From NCBI RefSeq assembly GCF_900120005.1, contig NZ_LT635450.1, positions 308,996 through 372,995 of the forward strand: a DNA stretch of 64,000 nucleotides, in the 5' to 3' direction. The notes below the pieces were generated by a model. The model saw nothing but the letters and a program-made list of their open reading frames with translations. It was not told the DNA's origin and did no database searches. Of the stretch, positions 16,386-25,589 are shown piece by piece (position 1 is the stretch's first letter; each line of letters begins with the position of its first letter). Position numbers and translations under genes: made by a program. This DNA comes from Holdemania sp. Marseille-P2844 (lineage in GTDB: Bacteria; Bacillota_I; Bacilli_A; Erysipelotrichales; Erysipelotrichaceae).

Positions 16386-17003
16386 TCAGTCCGTTTCCCC
16401 ATCTGCCTGCCACTCCTGTTGACGGGCCTGCCAGAACTGCCGGTCCTTGTCGGTGACAGGCCGCAGCACGCGGCAGGGATTCCCGGCCGCGATCACACCG
16501 TCAGGCAGATCGTGGGTCACAACGGTACCGGCGCCGATCACAACCTCATTGCCAATCGTCACGCCGGGATTGACGATCACATTGCCGCCGATCCAGACAG
16601 AATTGCCGATTGTAATCGGCTTGCCATACTCCAATCCGGTATCCCGGACCTCCGCGCTCAGCGGATGCGCCGCGGTGTACAGACACACCCGCGGTCCCAG
16701 CATGACATGATCGCCGATTGTAATCGGACACACATCCAGAAACAGACAATCATAATTCGCAAAAAAATGATCGCCAATTTCAATCTGACTGCCGTAATCA
16801 CACCGAAACGGCGGCATGATGACCACGTCTTCGCCGACGCTGCCCAGCAGCTCCTGCAACAACGTCTCGCGTTCCTCCTGCTGATCCTCTGCGGTCATGT
16901 TATAACGCCGGGTTAAGCGTAAAGCCCGCTGATGATCCGCCGTCAGCTGCGGATCCTGCGCGGTATACAGTTTCCCCGCCAACATTTTCGCCTGTTCATT
17001 CAT
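16386..17003 (-). CDS. Hexapeptide-repeat O-acetyltransferase (maltose/galactoside type)
   Basis: A 205-residue left-handed beta-helix acetyltransferase of the LacA/Maa group, which moves acetyl from CoA to sugar hydroxyls. The N-terminal MNEQAKMLAGKLYTAQDPQL is the typical Maa/LacA cap. The repeats run from about 65 to 190, with ITIGNSVWIGGNVIVNPGVT and GAGTVVTHDLPDG; the catalytic His lies in AAHPLSAEVR. The start at 17003 follows AAAGGAAACG; the frame is open for 50 more codons upstream, but that part lacks similarity and a ribosome site. The sugar acceptor is unknown. Confidence 0.92.
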   Translation of the reverse strand: MNEQAKMLAGKLYTAQDPQLTADHQRALRLTRRYNMTAEDQQEERETLLQELLGSVGEDVVIMPPFRCDYGSQIEIGDHFFANYDCLFLDVCPITIGDHVMLGPRVCLYTAAHPLSAEVRDTGLEYGKPITIGNSVWIGGNVIVNPGVTIGNEVVIGAGTVVTHDLPDGVIAAGNPCRVLRPVTDKDRQFWQARQQEWQADGETD

Positions 17004-17191
17004 CGTCGTTTCGTTTCCTTTCTTCGCTTTTCCTGTGCGCTTATTGCAGCGCAAGACCGTTTTAAGGAAAAGCTGCAAGATTCTCTTATTTTCCCGGGTT
17101 TTCCCAGGGATGGCAAGATGCTGCCCTACGCGCTTCAGTTTCAGAAGCGGCAACTGAGCCTGTTTGCGCGCCTGTTCAGTTTGCTTTCGTT

Positions 17192-17665
17192 TTAGAAGTC
17201 CACATTGGTGAAATCATCTCCATCGTCAAGCATGACGTGCGACTCCTCGTTGATTTTCTGCATCGCCAGCGTTAGCCGCTGCATGAACAGCTCGCGGTCT
17301 TCGTCCTCAAACGCCTCCGCCATCAGCGCCGCAAAATGCATGATGATCGCATCCGCTTTCCCGCAAACCTGCCGGCCATACGGCGTCGTTTTTAAATGCA
17401 GGCTGCGGCGATCCTTCTGTTCGATCTCCCGCTCGACAAAATCATTGCGCACAAAATAACTGATAATTTTGGTGACGTTCGATTTCGACATCCGGAAGAC
17501 TGCAGCCAGCTCGCCCGGTTTTACGCCTTCATGTTTTCGGATATACTCCAGCACCTTTAAATAATGAGGATTGATCCAGTTTGCGATCTGTTGATCGATT
17601 GACTGCGTATACGTCGTACATAACGCAGAAAGCAGCACGTAATATTGTCTCTCTTTCGCTTCCAT
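17192..17665 (-). CDS. MarR-family transcriptional regulator
   Basis: A 157-residue regulator. The winged helix lies at about residues 35-105, with the recognition part VFRMSKSNVTKIISYFVRND and the wing QKDRRSLHL, both typical of MarR (response to phenolics or drugs, or control of efflux). The start at 17665 follows GAAAGGGGGC; an ATG 36 bases upstream is less well placed. It stands upstream of the acetyltransferase and of the MATE gene, all in the same direction, and could control either one; no operator was identified. Confidence 0.88.
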   Translation of the reverse strand: MEAKERQYYVLLSALCTTYTQSIDQQIANWINPHYLKVLEYIRKHEGVKPGELAAVFRMSKSNVTKIISYFVRNDFVEREIEQKDRRSLHLKTTPYGRQVCGKADAIIMHFAALMAEAFEDEDRELFMQRLTLAMQKINEESHVMLDDGDDFTNVDF

Positions 17666-17796
17666 CCGCAGCCCCCTTTCGTCTTTCTCATTGTACCGCA
17701 CATCCGAAGAAAGGAAAATCCCTCTTGTGAGAATCCGCAGAATTTTCGTGATTTTTCACTTGTGCTGGCGGCTGAATTCGCTGATCGAACTTCAGA

Positions 17797-20280
17797 TTAA
17801 CGTGGATAAACGATCTGATTGCGGCCTCTGGCCTTTGCCTGATACAGCGCTTTATCCGCTTGTTGATAGAGCGTCTCAAACAGGCAGCCCGCTTTGGCAT
17901 AAGCACAGCCGGCGCTGACGCTCAGCCGGTCGGTCGCCGACAGCCGAATGTCCTGAACCCGCCGCCGCAGCTCTTCACAGCGGATTCGCACATTCTCCGC
18001 CTCACTCTGGCGAAGGTAGACGAGAAACTCATCACCGCCCGGCCGGCCGACAATTTCGCCGCTGAACACTTCCTGTAAAAGTTGGGCCACCTGCCCCAGC
18101 ACCTGATCCCCTGCCCAGTGACCATAATTGTCGTTGACTTCCTTGAAATGATCAATATCCAGAAGAATTAAAGCACCGGTCTGTTCCGACCGCAAAACCG
18201 CCAGTTCCGCTTCCACCTGTTTGCGCGAGGCCTCAGCGTTGAGAATATGCGTCAGACTGTCGCGCTCCGCTTTTAAGCGCAGCCGTTCTTTCTCTTTAAC
18301 CTGTTCGTCGATGTTGTTCAGCCGCCCGATCACATAGACGCAGCGCCCACTCGCATCCGTGATCGTCTGCATCGCGATGCGGAACCAGTGCGGCTGTTGC
18401 TGAGGATCACTCAGCGCAAGATCCCTTATCGTCTTTCCGCCGCTTTCCGTTTCCAGCAGCCGCGCAACTTCCTGCCTGATCTTCGCATAACGGAAGTCCG
18501 TGTGCGGCAGCTCGCGCATCTGTGCTGATTCCCCCGCAGCTTTCGCAGCCGGATCAAAAATCATCAGCTTCTGGGTTTTGATATCAAATTCAAAGAACAG
18601 GTCGTTGACCAGCTGGTATACCTGAAGATGTTTTTCCAACTCCAGCGAAATCTCACGATTCATTTTCGAACGCTGATGGCCGGCATACGCCAGCACAAGG
18701 ATGATCAGCAAGCCGACCGCGCTGATCAACGTCACCGCCGTCAACGAATTCTCACGGATAAAATCCGTCAACGTCATCGTGTGATGGAAAACTGTATTCT
18801 TATAAATCAGCGACTGTGTTTCCTCATCGCTGGTCGACAGAATCACTTTGTTCAAAAGGGTCAGCAGCTCCTGATTGCCGCGGTTGGCGACGCCGAAACA
18901 GATCTCGTGCGTCTGCGCGGTCAAAGGGATCAGCCGCAGGTTGTTATATTTGGGCTGATTCAGATAATACTGCGCCGCATAGCCGTCGGCGATCGTGTAA
19001 TCGGCCTGACCCTCATATACACTTTCCACGCAATCCTGCATCGAAGCGCAGACATGCGTCAGCGCCGTGTCTTCCCCATCAACCAATCCGCTGTTTTCGC
19101 TGAGAGCCATGACCTTGCCGCTCAAATTGGTTTCGTCAATGCGTTTGTTCAAAACCGCGACAAATTGGGAATTCAGATAGACCCGCGTCATTCCGAGGTT
19201 TCGCTTCTGGGCCAGATCATAGTCATAAGTCATCCCGGCGATCATTTCCACTTCGCCCGCAGCCGCCATTTGATCCAGCTGCGCCGTCGAGTCTGCCGGA
19301 ACAAATTCAAACGTCAGGCCGGTCTTTTCGCTGATTGAGCGCAGATAATCCACGGCAATCCCGGCCGGCTGGCCCTGATCCTCAAATTCCAGCGGCGGAT
19401 AATCACGCAGATAGCCCACGCGCACGCTCTGCGTCTTATCAATATACGCTTTCTCACTGTCCGAGAGCACAAGCCGGTTGGTTAAATTCCCGAAATACTT
19501 TTCTTCCAGCCGCGTGGAAAAGTAGGGATCCGACTGTTCAATGTTCTGCAAAGCATAGTTCAGTTCCTTGATCAGACCGCTGGTGTCCTTTTTGGAAGCG
19601 ATGAAATAATACGGTTTGGGGGCAAAACGGGCGATTGTCCGCAGTCCTTCGACCCGGTCAGCGCTTGTTTTCAGCACCGCGTCCGCAGCTTTGTTTTGCA
19701 GCAGCTCCAGAACATTCTGATCATCGTTATAATAAACCAGCCGGGGATTGACCTTATTGATTTCACAGAATTCAAGAAATTCGTTCTTCCGGGCAACCGA
19801 ATTTTCATGAATGGCGACCGTCAGATCCTGATCGATCCGCGAATCAATCACGATATCCCGCGTATCTTCCGCCGACACCTGCAGCACAGTTTCCACCATG
19901 CCGTAGCTGTATGCCGAGTAGTCATACTTTGCTTTCATGGATTCCGAGTACATCATCCCGCCCATTAAGTCGATCGTGCCCTCCGCCACCTGATCCATCA
20001 AAGCCAGAAGATCGTCGTCACTGTTGGAGCCGATGACAAATTCATATTCCCATCCGGTATACTGCGCGATTTCCTGTAAATATTCGTAGGTGTAGCCGCT
20101 CTTTTTACCATTTTCCTCAATTTGCGTCAAACCAGACTGAAGCGGATAGGCAATCCGGACAACACGTTTTTTCTGAGCCTGCACGGCAGGAAAATCCCAC
20201 ATAAAAAAGAGCAGAAAAATCATTCCGATTTTTCCCCAGAAGGATGCTTGTTTTTTCCTCGTAATGCCCGCTGATTTCAT
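17797..20280 (-). CDS. Diguanylate cyclase with two extracellular solute-binding (SBP_bac_3) sensor domains
   Basis: An 827-residue membrane sensor that should make cyclic di-GMP. After a signal/anchor helix (about 17-35) come two amino-acid-binding type domains (about 40-265 and 288-510, each opening VRIAYP or VRVGYL), a membrane helix (about 525-548), a PAS-like region and a GGDEF domain. GGDEF reads RPGGDEFLVYL (about 748-752) and is intact. The inhibitory RxxD site five residues upstream is absent, so feedback inhibition is unlikely. It probably links extracellular amino acids or related ligands to c-di-GMP. It is a single gene; no EAL protein is seen in the window. Confidence 0.93.
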   Translation of the reverse strand: MKSAGITRKKQASFWGKIGMIFLLFFMWDFPAVQAQKKRVVRIAYPLQSGLTQIEENGKKSGYTYEYLQEIAQYTGWEYEFVIGSNSDDDLLALMDQVAEGTIDLMGGMMYSESMKAKYDYSAYSYGMVETVLQVSAEDTRDIVIDSRIDQDLTVAIHENSVARKNEFLEFCEINKVNPRLVYYNDDQNVLELLQNKAADAVLKTSADRVEGLRTIARFAPKPYYFIASKKDTSGLIKELNYALQNIEQSDPYFSTRLEEKYFGNLTNRLVLSDSEKAYIDKTQSVRVGYLRDYPPLEFEDQGQPAGIAVDYLRSISEKTGLTFEFVPADSTAQLDQMAAAGEVEMIAGMTYDYDLAQKRNLGMTRVYLNSQFVAVLNKRIDETNLSGKVMALSENSGLVDGEDTALTHVCASMQDCVESVYEGQADYTIADGYAAQYYLNQPKYNNLRLIPLTAQTHEICFGVANRGNQELLTLLNKVILSTSDEETQSLIYKNTVFHHTMTLTDFIRENSLTAVTLISAVGLLIILVLAYAGHQRSKMNREISLELEKHLQVYQLVNDLFFEFDIKTQKLMIFDPAAKAAGESAQMRELPHTDFRYAKIRQEVARLLETESGGKTIRDLALSDPQQQPHWFRIAMQTITDASGRCVYVIGRLNNIDEQVKEKERLRLKAERDSLTHILNAEASRKQVEAELAVLRSEQTGALILLDIDHFKEVNDNYGHWAGDQVLGQVAQLLQEVFSGEIVGRPGGDEFLVYLRQSEAENVRIRCEELRRRVQDIRLSATDRLSVSAGCAYAKAGCLFETLYQQADKALYQAKARGRNQIVYPR

Positions 20281-20810
20281 TCCTTCACTCCTTGCCGCTG
20301 ATCTTCGCAGATGATTTAAGATCCAATTTTATTCGCCGCCGATCAGGCTTTGTTCGCCTGTTTTCGCAGTTATAATTATTTATTCTCAATAACTTTTAGT
20401 ATATCAAATATTTCGCGTTCCGGCAATCTGAACCGAGAAATCCAGAGCTGGATTTAAGTAAAAACAACATGAATTCAGTACATAAAGACACATCCTGCTT
20501 TTTGAGCCGCCCCTGGTAATTCGCGGATGCGGCTGTTCCTCATCCGCCTTCCTTTTTTCCAGCCGATCAGAATCCATTGGAAGCGAAGCCTCGCTTGGCG
20601 CTGGATCTTCCACTTTGGCATAAGATGCAACCCGCGCAGAAGAAAGCCGTTCTTATAACACCCGGCAATTTCTTTTCAAGCTCTGTTTTTTATACAGTGA
20701 TCTGTTACTCGTTCTCCCCCTGGCGGCTCATGAATTTCTCTCACGTTGATCCCGCTTGAGCAGATCGGGAAGCTTCATAATTTAAGATAGGGTGCTCTGG
20801 ATTTTATTGG
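20281..20810. other. Intergenic region between the cyclase and the GH123-like gene
   Basis: About 530 bases between two divergently read genes. Apart from the promoter at its right end I find no gene, RNA or clear repeat; short frames here have no ribosome sites. Confidence 0.5.
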
Positions 20811-20816
20811 TATAAT
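20811..20816 (+). promoter_or_regulatory. Extended -10 promoter of the GH123-like gene
   Basis: TGGTATAAT (TG-n-TATAAT) 60 bases before the start codon; the -35 region is weak. Confidence 0.6.
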
Positions 20817-20875
20817 AAAGTCAGAATCAAAAAGATTTCCGCTCTTCCGTTGGAAATTCAAGCGAAAGGAGACTT

Positions 20876-23065
20876 ATGAAAAACAGATTCCGCCGCTTTA
20901 TGACGCTATGCTTCTCCCTTGCCTTGTTTGGGGCAAGCGCCGCCAGTTCTCAAAGAATACTGGCTGAACCCCCGGCAGAACCGGATCGGACGATGGGCGC
21001 CGTCTTCGACACCCCTTACCGCCATACCCTGCAGTCGGATTATGCGGCGATCCGCCAATCCGATCTCAGCGAGTTGACGGACACCGTCTGGCAAAACGAT
21101 GTGCTGGACGCTAAAGTCACGGTCTGGGCAGGCAGTCAGCCGCTGGAGCAGGTGGAAATCCGCTGCGATGATTTCAGCAGCGGCAATCACCGCATCAGCG
21201 CGGAAAATGTTGATATCCGCTGGCTGTGGGAAACGCTCGCCAATATCGGCAGCGGGGATCCGGAAGCCCCCGTCATCGCTTATCCTGACGTGATCCATCA
21301 AGGCGGACCCGCGTCGATCGAAGCTCAGCAGCTCAAATCCGCCTGGATCTCGCTGACGATTCCCAGGGACACTGCCCCTGGCGTCTATACCGGGACGCTG
21401 AATGTCACTTCCGCCAATCATTCTCCCGTTCAGCTGACGCTGACTTTTGAAGTTCTCGATCTGACCGCGCCGGACCCGCAGGCAGGAGCGACGCAGGTTG
21501 AACTGTGGCAGCATCCCTACACAACCGCCCGCTATTATGGGGTAACGCCGTTTAGCGACGCACATAAAAATTACCTGCTTGATCAGCTGCGGGAATATGC
21601 GCAGATGGGCGGGCGCGGCGTGATTGCCACGATAGTGGAAGAAGCCTGGAACCACCAGTCCTATGACAGTGATCCGTCGATGATTCACTGGACCCAAACT
21701 GCGGATGGAACTTTCAGTTTCGATTATACCGATTTTGATCAGTGGATCGAGCTGGCCATTCAGGCAGGCGTCCTCGATCCGCAGACCGGCCGGGGACAGA
21801 TCAAAGCTTACAGCATCGCTCCCTGGGGCAACATTGTCACTGTTGTTGACGAAGCAAGCGGCACTTCCCGACGGCTGACGCTGACGCCCGGCAGCGATGA
21901 CTGGCAGGCAGCCTGGACGGCGTTTCTGGAAGATTTCCTGCGGCACACGGTGGAAAAGGGTTGGTTTGATCTCACGTATATTTCGATGGACGAGCGGGAA
22001 ATGGAAGTCCTGCAGCCCTGCGTCGAGCTGATAAAAGGGATCCGCAGCGAGGCTGGGAAATCCTTTAAAATCGCCTCGGCGATGAATTATTCCGACCTGG
22101 ACGATGATGCGTTTCTGGATCGGATTGACGATATTTCCGTCAGTTTGATCAACGTCAAGGACAAGTCGGACGCGATGCGGAAGCTGGCCTTGCATCGTCA
22201 GGAACAGGGCTTGTTAACAACGCTCTACACCTGTACCGGACAATATCCCAGCGCCTACACAATCTCCGATATGGCCGACACCGCCTGGACGATGTGGTAC
22301 ACCATGAAGCAGGGAACCGACGGCTTCTTAAGGTGGTCATGGGACGGCTGGGTTGAGGATCCGCTGACCGATGTATCCTACCGCACATTTGAGCCGGGAG
22401 ATCCGTGGTTGATTTATCCTGCGGAACGAGATTCAGTTGGCGATCATTTTTACGAATCGCCGCGGTATAAAATGTTGAAGCAGGGCATTCGGGATATCAA
22501 CAAAGCCAAATTGCTTCAAAGCTTATCTGCGGAATCCGAAGCAGCCGTGGATCAGTTAGTTCAGTCGCTGAAACGGCCGAAGATGAAAATCGACCGCTAT
22601 GGCAGCGCAACCTATGCCCGAAATTCTGATCGTGAGCTTGTCCAGAGCGAAGTGCTGCGAATGCGGAAAGGGATTGATGAGATCGCGAAGGCGTATCTGC
22701 AAGCGCGGGTTGTTCCGATTACCGGCATGGAATGCGGAGCGTCGATCATCCTGCGAGTTGGAAAAACCAGCGAAATTGCCATCGAACCATTTCCGTACAA
22801 CGCCAATCCGGTGACCTGGCGATACCACAGCAACGACGAGACGATCGCCACCGTCGATGAAACCGGATTGATCAGCGCAAAGAACCCGGGAACCACAACA
22901 ATTCTTGTGCAATGTGAGGAAAATGATCAGATCGAGAAAGAGATCTCGCTCATTGTCCTCGATCCTTCACAGGCTCCCCGCAAACGGACGTCGGTTTCCG
23001 CCGATCTGAAACTGCGGATACAGAAAATCCTTCAGGCCGCCGCAGCGGCAGAGAGCCATCCTTAA
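20876..23065 (+). CDS. Secreted DUF4091/GH123-like protein with a C-terminal Ig-like domain
   Basis: A 729-residue exported protein. Residues 1-31 form a signal peptide (MKNRFRRFMTLCFSLALFG, cut after the AxA-like region). An N-terminal beta-sandwich (about 60-200) is followed by a TIM-barrel of the DUF4091/GH123 type (about 200-540). GH123 enzymes are beta-N-acetylgalactosaminidases that use a neighbouring Asp-Glu pair; the pair here is Asp372-Glu373 in YISMDERE. A bacterial Ig-like (BIG2) domain lies at about 625-700 (DETIATVDETGLISAKNPGTT). There is no wall anchor. It may trim mucin-type sugars, but the substrate is an inference. GAAAGGAGACTT precedes the ATG. Confidence 0.82.
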   Translation: MKNRFRRFMTLCFSLALFGASAASSQRILAEPPAEPDRTMGAVFDTPYRHTLQSDYAAIRQSDLSELTDTVWQNDVLDAKVTVWAGSQPLEQVEIRCDDFSSGNHRISAENVDIRWLWETLANIGSGDPEAPVIAYPDVIHQGGPASIEAQQLKSAWISLTIPRDTAPGVYTGTLNVTSANHSPVQLTLTFEVLDLTAPDPQAGATQVELWQHPYTTARYYGVTPFSDAHKNYLLDQLREYAQMGGRGVIATIVEEAWNHQSYDSDPSMIHWTQTADGTFSFDYTDFDQWIELAIQAGVLDPQTGRGQIKAYSIAPWGNIVTVVDEASGTSRRLTLTPGSDDWQAAWTAFLEDFLRHTVEKGWFDLTYISMDEREMEVLQPCVELIKGIRSEAGKSFKIASAMNYSDLDDDAFLDRIDDISVSLINVKDKSDAMRKLALHRQEQGLLTTLYTCTGQYPSAYTISDMADTAWTMWYTMKQGTDGFLRWSWDGWVEDPLTDVSYRTFEPGDPWLIYPAERDSVGDHFYESPRYKMLKQGIRDINKAKLLQSLSAESEAAVDQLVQSLKRPKMKIDRYGSATYARNSDRELVQSEVLRMRKGIDEIAKAYLQARVVPITGMECGASIILRVGKTSEIAIEPFPYNANPVTWRYHSNDETIATVDETGLISAKNPGTTTILVQCEENDQIEKEISLIVLDPSQAPRKRTSVSADLKLRIQKILQAAAAAESHP

Positions 23066-23080
23066 TCGCATGGAAAACAA

Positions 23081-23128
23081 GAGGCTGGAAAGCTTTGATT
23101 TTGATCTTTTGCGTTCCAGCCTCAATTT
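23081..23128 (+). terminator. Terminator of the GH123-like gene
   Basis: GAGGCTGGAA (23081-23090) pairs with TTCCAGCCTC (23114-23123), followed by AATTTC; the T run is poor. Confidence 0.6.
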
Positions 23129-23370
23129 CAGTTATAGCCTGCCTGGCATCAATCCACACTCTTCATAATTCTGCACACACAAACGATAGGAAAGATGGGG
23201 AAAACTTCTTCCGATTTTCAAATTTCCCATAATAATCTCCAATCCGTTTCACTATCCCCCATTTGGAAAGCGGCAGCTGTATAAAAAGCAAGGTAAAAGG
23301 CGGTTTCATCGGCTAACTCATAAAACACCAGCGCAAACATGTGAATTGAGAAATTTAATTCAAAAATAGA

Positions 23371-23532
23371 TCAAACAAATCCCTGACCGGCGAGCTGGTT
23401 GAGATGGGTATCAGGGTAGTCCTTATTCTGCATTCTCCGGTGGGATTGGATTTGAAGCTGAGAAGGCAGAGTGATCATTAAAATTACAATCACGTAAATA
23501 AAGTAAAATGAAACCACAGAGGTTGCCTCCAT
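23371..23532 (-). pseudogene. Possible remnant of an ABC permease (FtsX/BceB-like)
   Basis: A 53-codon frame without a ribosome site. Its hydrophobic stretch SVVSFYFIYVIVILMIT resembles a transmembrane segment of BceB-type permeases and is followed by unrelated residues. It lies beside a decayed two-component system, a usual partner of such transporters. The identification is weak. The flanking 23129-23370 and 23533-23645 show nothing else. Confidence 0.25.
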
Positions 23533-23645
23533 AAATTCAGCTTTGGATGAAACTGGCTCTTACTTATAAAAAGTTTTGATGTCTTTCCCGGCATCTTTGT
23601 GATTTTGAGCGGAAGAACAAAATGGCCATGGAAATTTCCAAACAG

Positions 23646-24053
23646 TTATCCAGTCGATATGTTTGTTTCTATCTCATAAAGATTAGTTAAATTAACGATG
23701 ATTTCAAAAGATTTCTTTGTAATCGTTACCCTTGGTTCTTCACAACCTAATTGCATCAATAATTTTCTGACGATATATAACCCTTGACCTGAATTACCAT
23801 TACTTCTAGAAAAATCCCCTGAATAAAAACGATCAAAAATCCGCGTTGAATCCAGACTGGAATCTTCTTTGATCGAGTTTTGGATACTGATAATCAGCTG
23901 TTCATCGTTGAAAATTAAATTTATGTTCAGATTCCCAGCAGTTGAATGAACAGCGTTAACAATGAGATTTTGAAAAACTCGTGTTAGCGCCATTTTATCG
24001 GAAGCGATGAAAATTTCTTCTTCTATTAAATGAATTTCTGGAGTTATCTTAAC
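23646..24053 (-). pseudogene. Histidine kinase remnant (C-terminal ATPase half)
   Basis: The frame encodes the last part of a sensor kinase: an N-box ALTRVFQNLIVNAV, then RIFDRFYSGD (F-box region) and a G2 box NSGQGLYIVRKLL. The sensor, membrane and His-phosphorylation parts are missing. Reading upstream it continues in frame to about 24053 (ending IEEEIFIASDK before the first ATG), where it runs into the start of a response regulator in another frame. An internal deletion has joined the two genes. Confidence 0.8.
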
Positions 24054-24120
24054 TTTCCAGAAAATCAGTTAATATTTGACAAATTGCTTTGTCATCTTCT
24101 GCGATCAATATACGACTCAT
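24049..24120 (-). pseudogene. Response regulator remnant (first 23 codons)
   Basis: With a good ribosome site (GGAGGTCAAAAAAG) the frame starts MSRILIAEDDKAICQILTDF, the first strand and acidic pocket of an OmpR-type receiver domain. It then meets a stop codon right at the junction with the kinase remnant. The rest of the regulator is gone. Confidence 0.8.
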
Positions 24121-24486
24121 CTTTTTTGACCTCCGATTATTTAAAACATAACGTTTAAGCAGATGCTAATTTCGATGACAATGAAGTCCTTTCTGATCAA
24201 ATGCAGCCTTTATTGAAAGATTTTATTTGTTGCTTCGACTCTTTCCAACCCTAACAGCTTAAATATGAAGCTAACAATAAAACTGCCGATATTGCTTTAA
24301 TGGCCGTCCATCTCTGCTTGAAATCATGTTCATCTATGATCCGCAAACTCTATTTTCCTGATCAACTTTTATTTTTAAGTTTACTTCATTTCTAATCTTA
24401 TTTATAAACAACGATCCCTATTCAACGAAGAACTGGCAGCCCTATCCTCAGCGTGCCTCACACAGGCTCTTTATAAGCTCCTTTAT
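24121..24486. other. Intergenic, degenerate region
   Basis: About 365 AT-rich bases upstream of the decayed two-component system. No gene or structure is recognised; it is probably eroded flanking DNA. Confidence 0.4.
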
Positions 24487-24487
24487 A

Positions 24488-24523
24488 TACAAAAAAGGGA
24501 TGCGCTACTTTTAGCGATATCCC
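24488..24523 (-). terminator. Terminator of the tRNA-Ile/tRNA-Ala unit
   Basis: Minus strand GGGAT..CGCTA-AAAG-TAGCG..ATCCC followed by TTTTTT. Confidence 0.9.
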
Positions 24524-24539
24524 AATAATCTCATTAACA

Positions 24540-24615
24540 TGGTGGAGCATAACGGGATCGAACCGTTGACCTCCTGCGTGCAAAGCAGGCGCTCTCCCAG
24601 CTGAGCTAATACCCC
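24540..24615 (-). tRNA. tRNA-Ala (TGC)
   Basis: A 76-nt cloverleaf with acceptor arms GGGGTAT and ATGCTCC, anticodon stem CCTGC/GCAGG with loop TTTGCAC (anticodon TGC), T-loop GGTTCGATCC and an encoded CCA end. Confidence 0.96.
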
Positions 24616-24633
24616 ATGTATATTTAAATTCGA

Positions 24634-24710
<77 letters not shown>

Positions 24711-24740
24711 AATTAACTGTTTCCCATCGAATGCTTAATA

Positions 24741-24769
24741 AATATACCACGGAGAAAATAAAGTGTCAA
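24741..24769 (-). promoter_or_regulatory. Promoter of tRNA-Ile/tRNA-Ala
   Basis: TTGACA (24764-24769), 17 bases, TATATT (24741-24746) on the minus strand: a near-consensus stable-RNA promoter. Confidence 0.8.
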
Positions 24770-24870
24770 CAACTTTTTAAAATTTTTTGTTTTTTTTACA
24801 TACAATTTTTTTGCAAGACAAAATGCAGGCAGCCCCTTCCATTCAATTTCACAAAAGACAGGCAGACGCG

Positions 24871-25560
24871 CTATTCCAGAATCTTAACAAAATCGTCGAT
24901 TCCCTGAAAAATCGCATACGCGATTTCATCCAGATGTTCCTCTTTTTGCAGCGCAGTCAAATCCTGACCGTTGGATAAAAATCCAATCTCGGCCAGAATT
25001 CCCAGCGATGTCGTCTGTTTCAAGATGAAGATATTTCCGGTTTTGGGCTGAAACTTGGAGTTCGTCACCGGCCGCAGCCGTTCCAGAACAGCGGCGGCCA
25101 GCTGATGCGAATTTTCATTGCCCTGCTGATAATACACCTCTGCGCCATGTACCCGGCTGTCCAGCGAGATGTTGCAATGAATGCTGACAAACAACGTGAC
25201 CTGCGGCTGATTCATAATTTCAACCCGTCTTTTTAAATCCTCCCGCTTGACATTCTTCGCATCGGCGGGCGCCAGATCAACATCCTCCTCACGAATCATG
25301 ATGACCTCCGCGCCTGCCCCCTCCAATAGCCGCTGCAATTTCTTCGCCGTCTTCAAATTAATCTCATCTTCGTCAATCGCCTGACTCCGTGCTCCCGGAT
25401 CCTTTCCCCCATGTCCCGCATCGATCACGATTGTCATTCCGTTTAAACGCGTATCCGACATGACTGTGATCGCGCGGCTGAACGCCCGCATCACCAGAGC
25501 GGCGATCAACAGGACAATCAAGCTCCCTGTTGCCCAGCATTTTCGTTTTAATCGTTTCAT
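24871..25560 (-). CDS. N-acetylmuramoyl-L-alanine amidase (Amidase_3, CwlD-like)
   Basis: A 229-residue cell-wall hydrolase that cuts the bond between muramic acid and the stem peptide. An N-terminal membrane anchor (about residues 13-30) is followed by an amidase_3 domain with VIDAGHGGKDPGA (zinc His), EDEIN (zinc Glu), SIHCN (zinc His) and LAEIGFLSN (catalytic Glu). The short single-domain form with an N-terminal anchor is like CwlD. The start is taken at the ATG at 25560, which has only a weak ribosome site; the frame continues upstream into the end of the MATE gene, so translation may be coupled. Confidence 0.88.
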   Translation of the reverse strand: MKRLKRKCWATGSLIVLLIAALVMRAFSRAITVMSDTRLNGMTIVIDAGHGGKDPGARSQAIDEDEINLKTAKKLQRLLEGAGAEVIMIREEDVDLAPADAKNVKREDLKRRVEIMNQPQVTLFVSIHCNISLDSRVHGAEVYYQQGNENSHQLAAAVLERLRPVTNSKFQPKTGNIFILKQTTSLGILAEIGFLSNGQDLTALQKEEHLDEIAYAIFQGIDDFVKILE

Positions 25561-25589
25561 CGCTTCATTGTATGAAAAAAGCAGCGGTT

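Noticed and set aside
20906-22195. A 429-codon minus-strand frame opposite the GH123-like gene
   Set aside because: The plus-strand gene has a signal peptide, promoter, ribosome site and known domains; the opposite frame has none.
23646-24120. The kinase/regulator remnant as VanS/VanR of the Van-like operon
   Set aside because: It is 10 kb away, truncated, and its sequence has no Van-specific feature.
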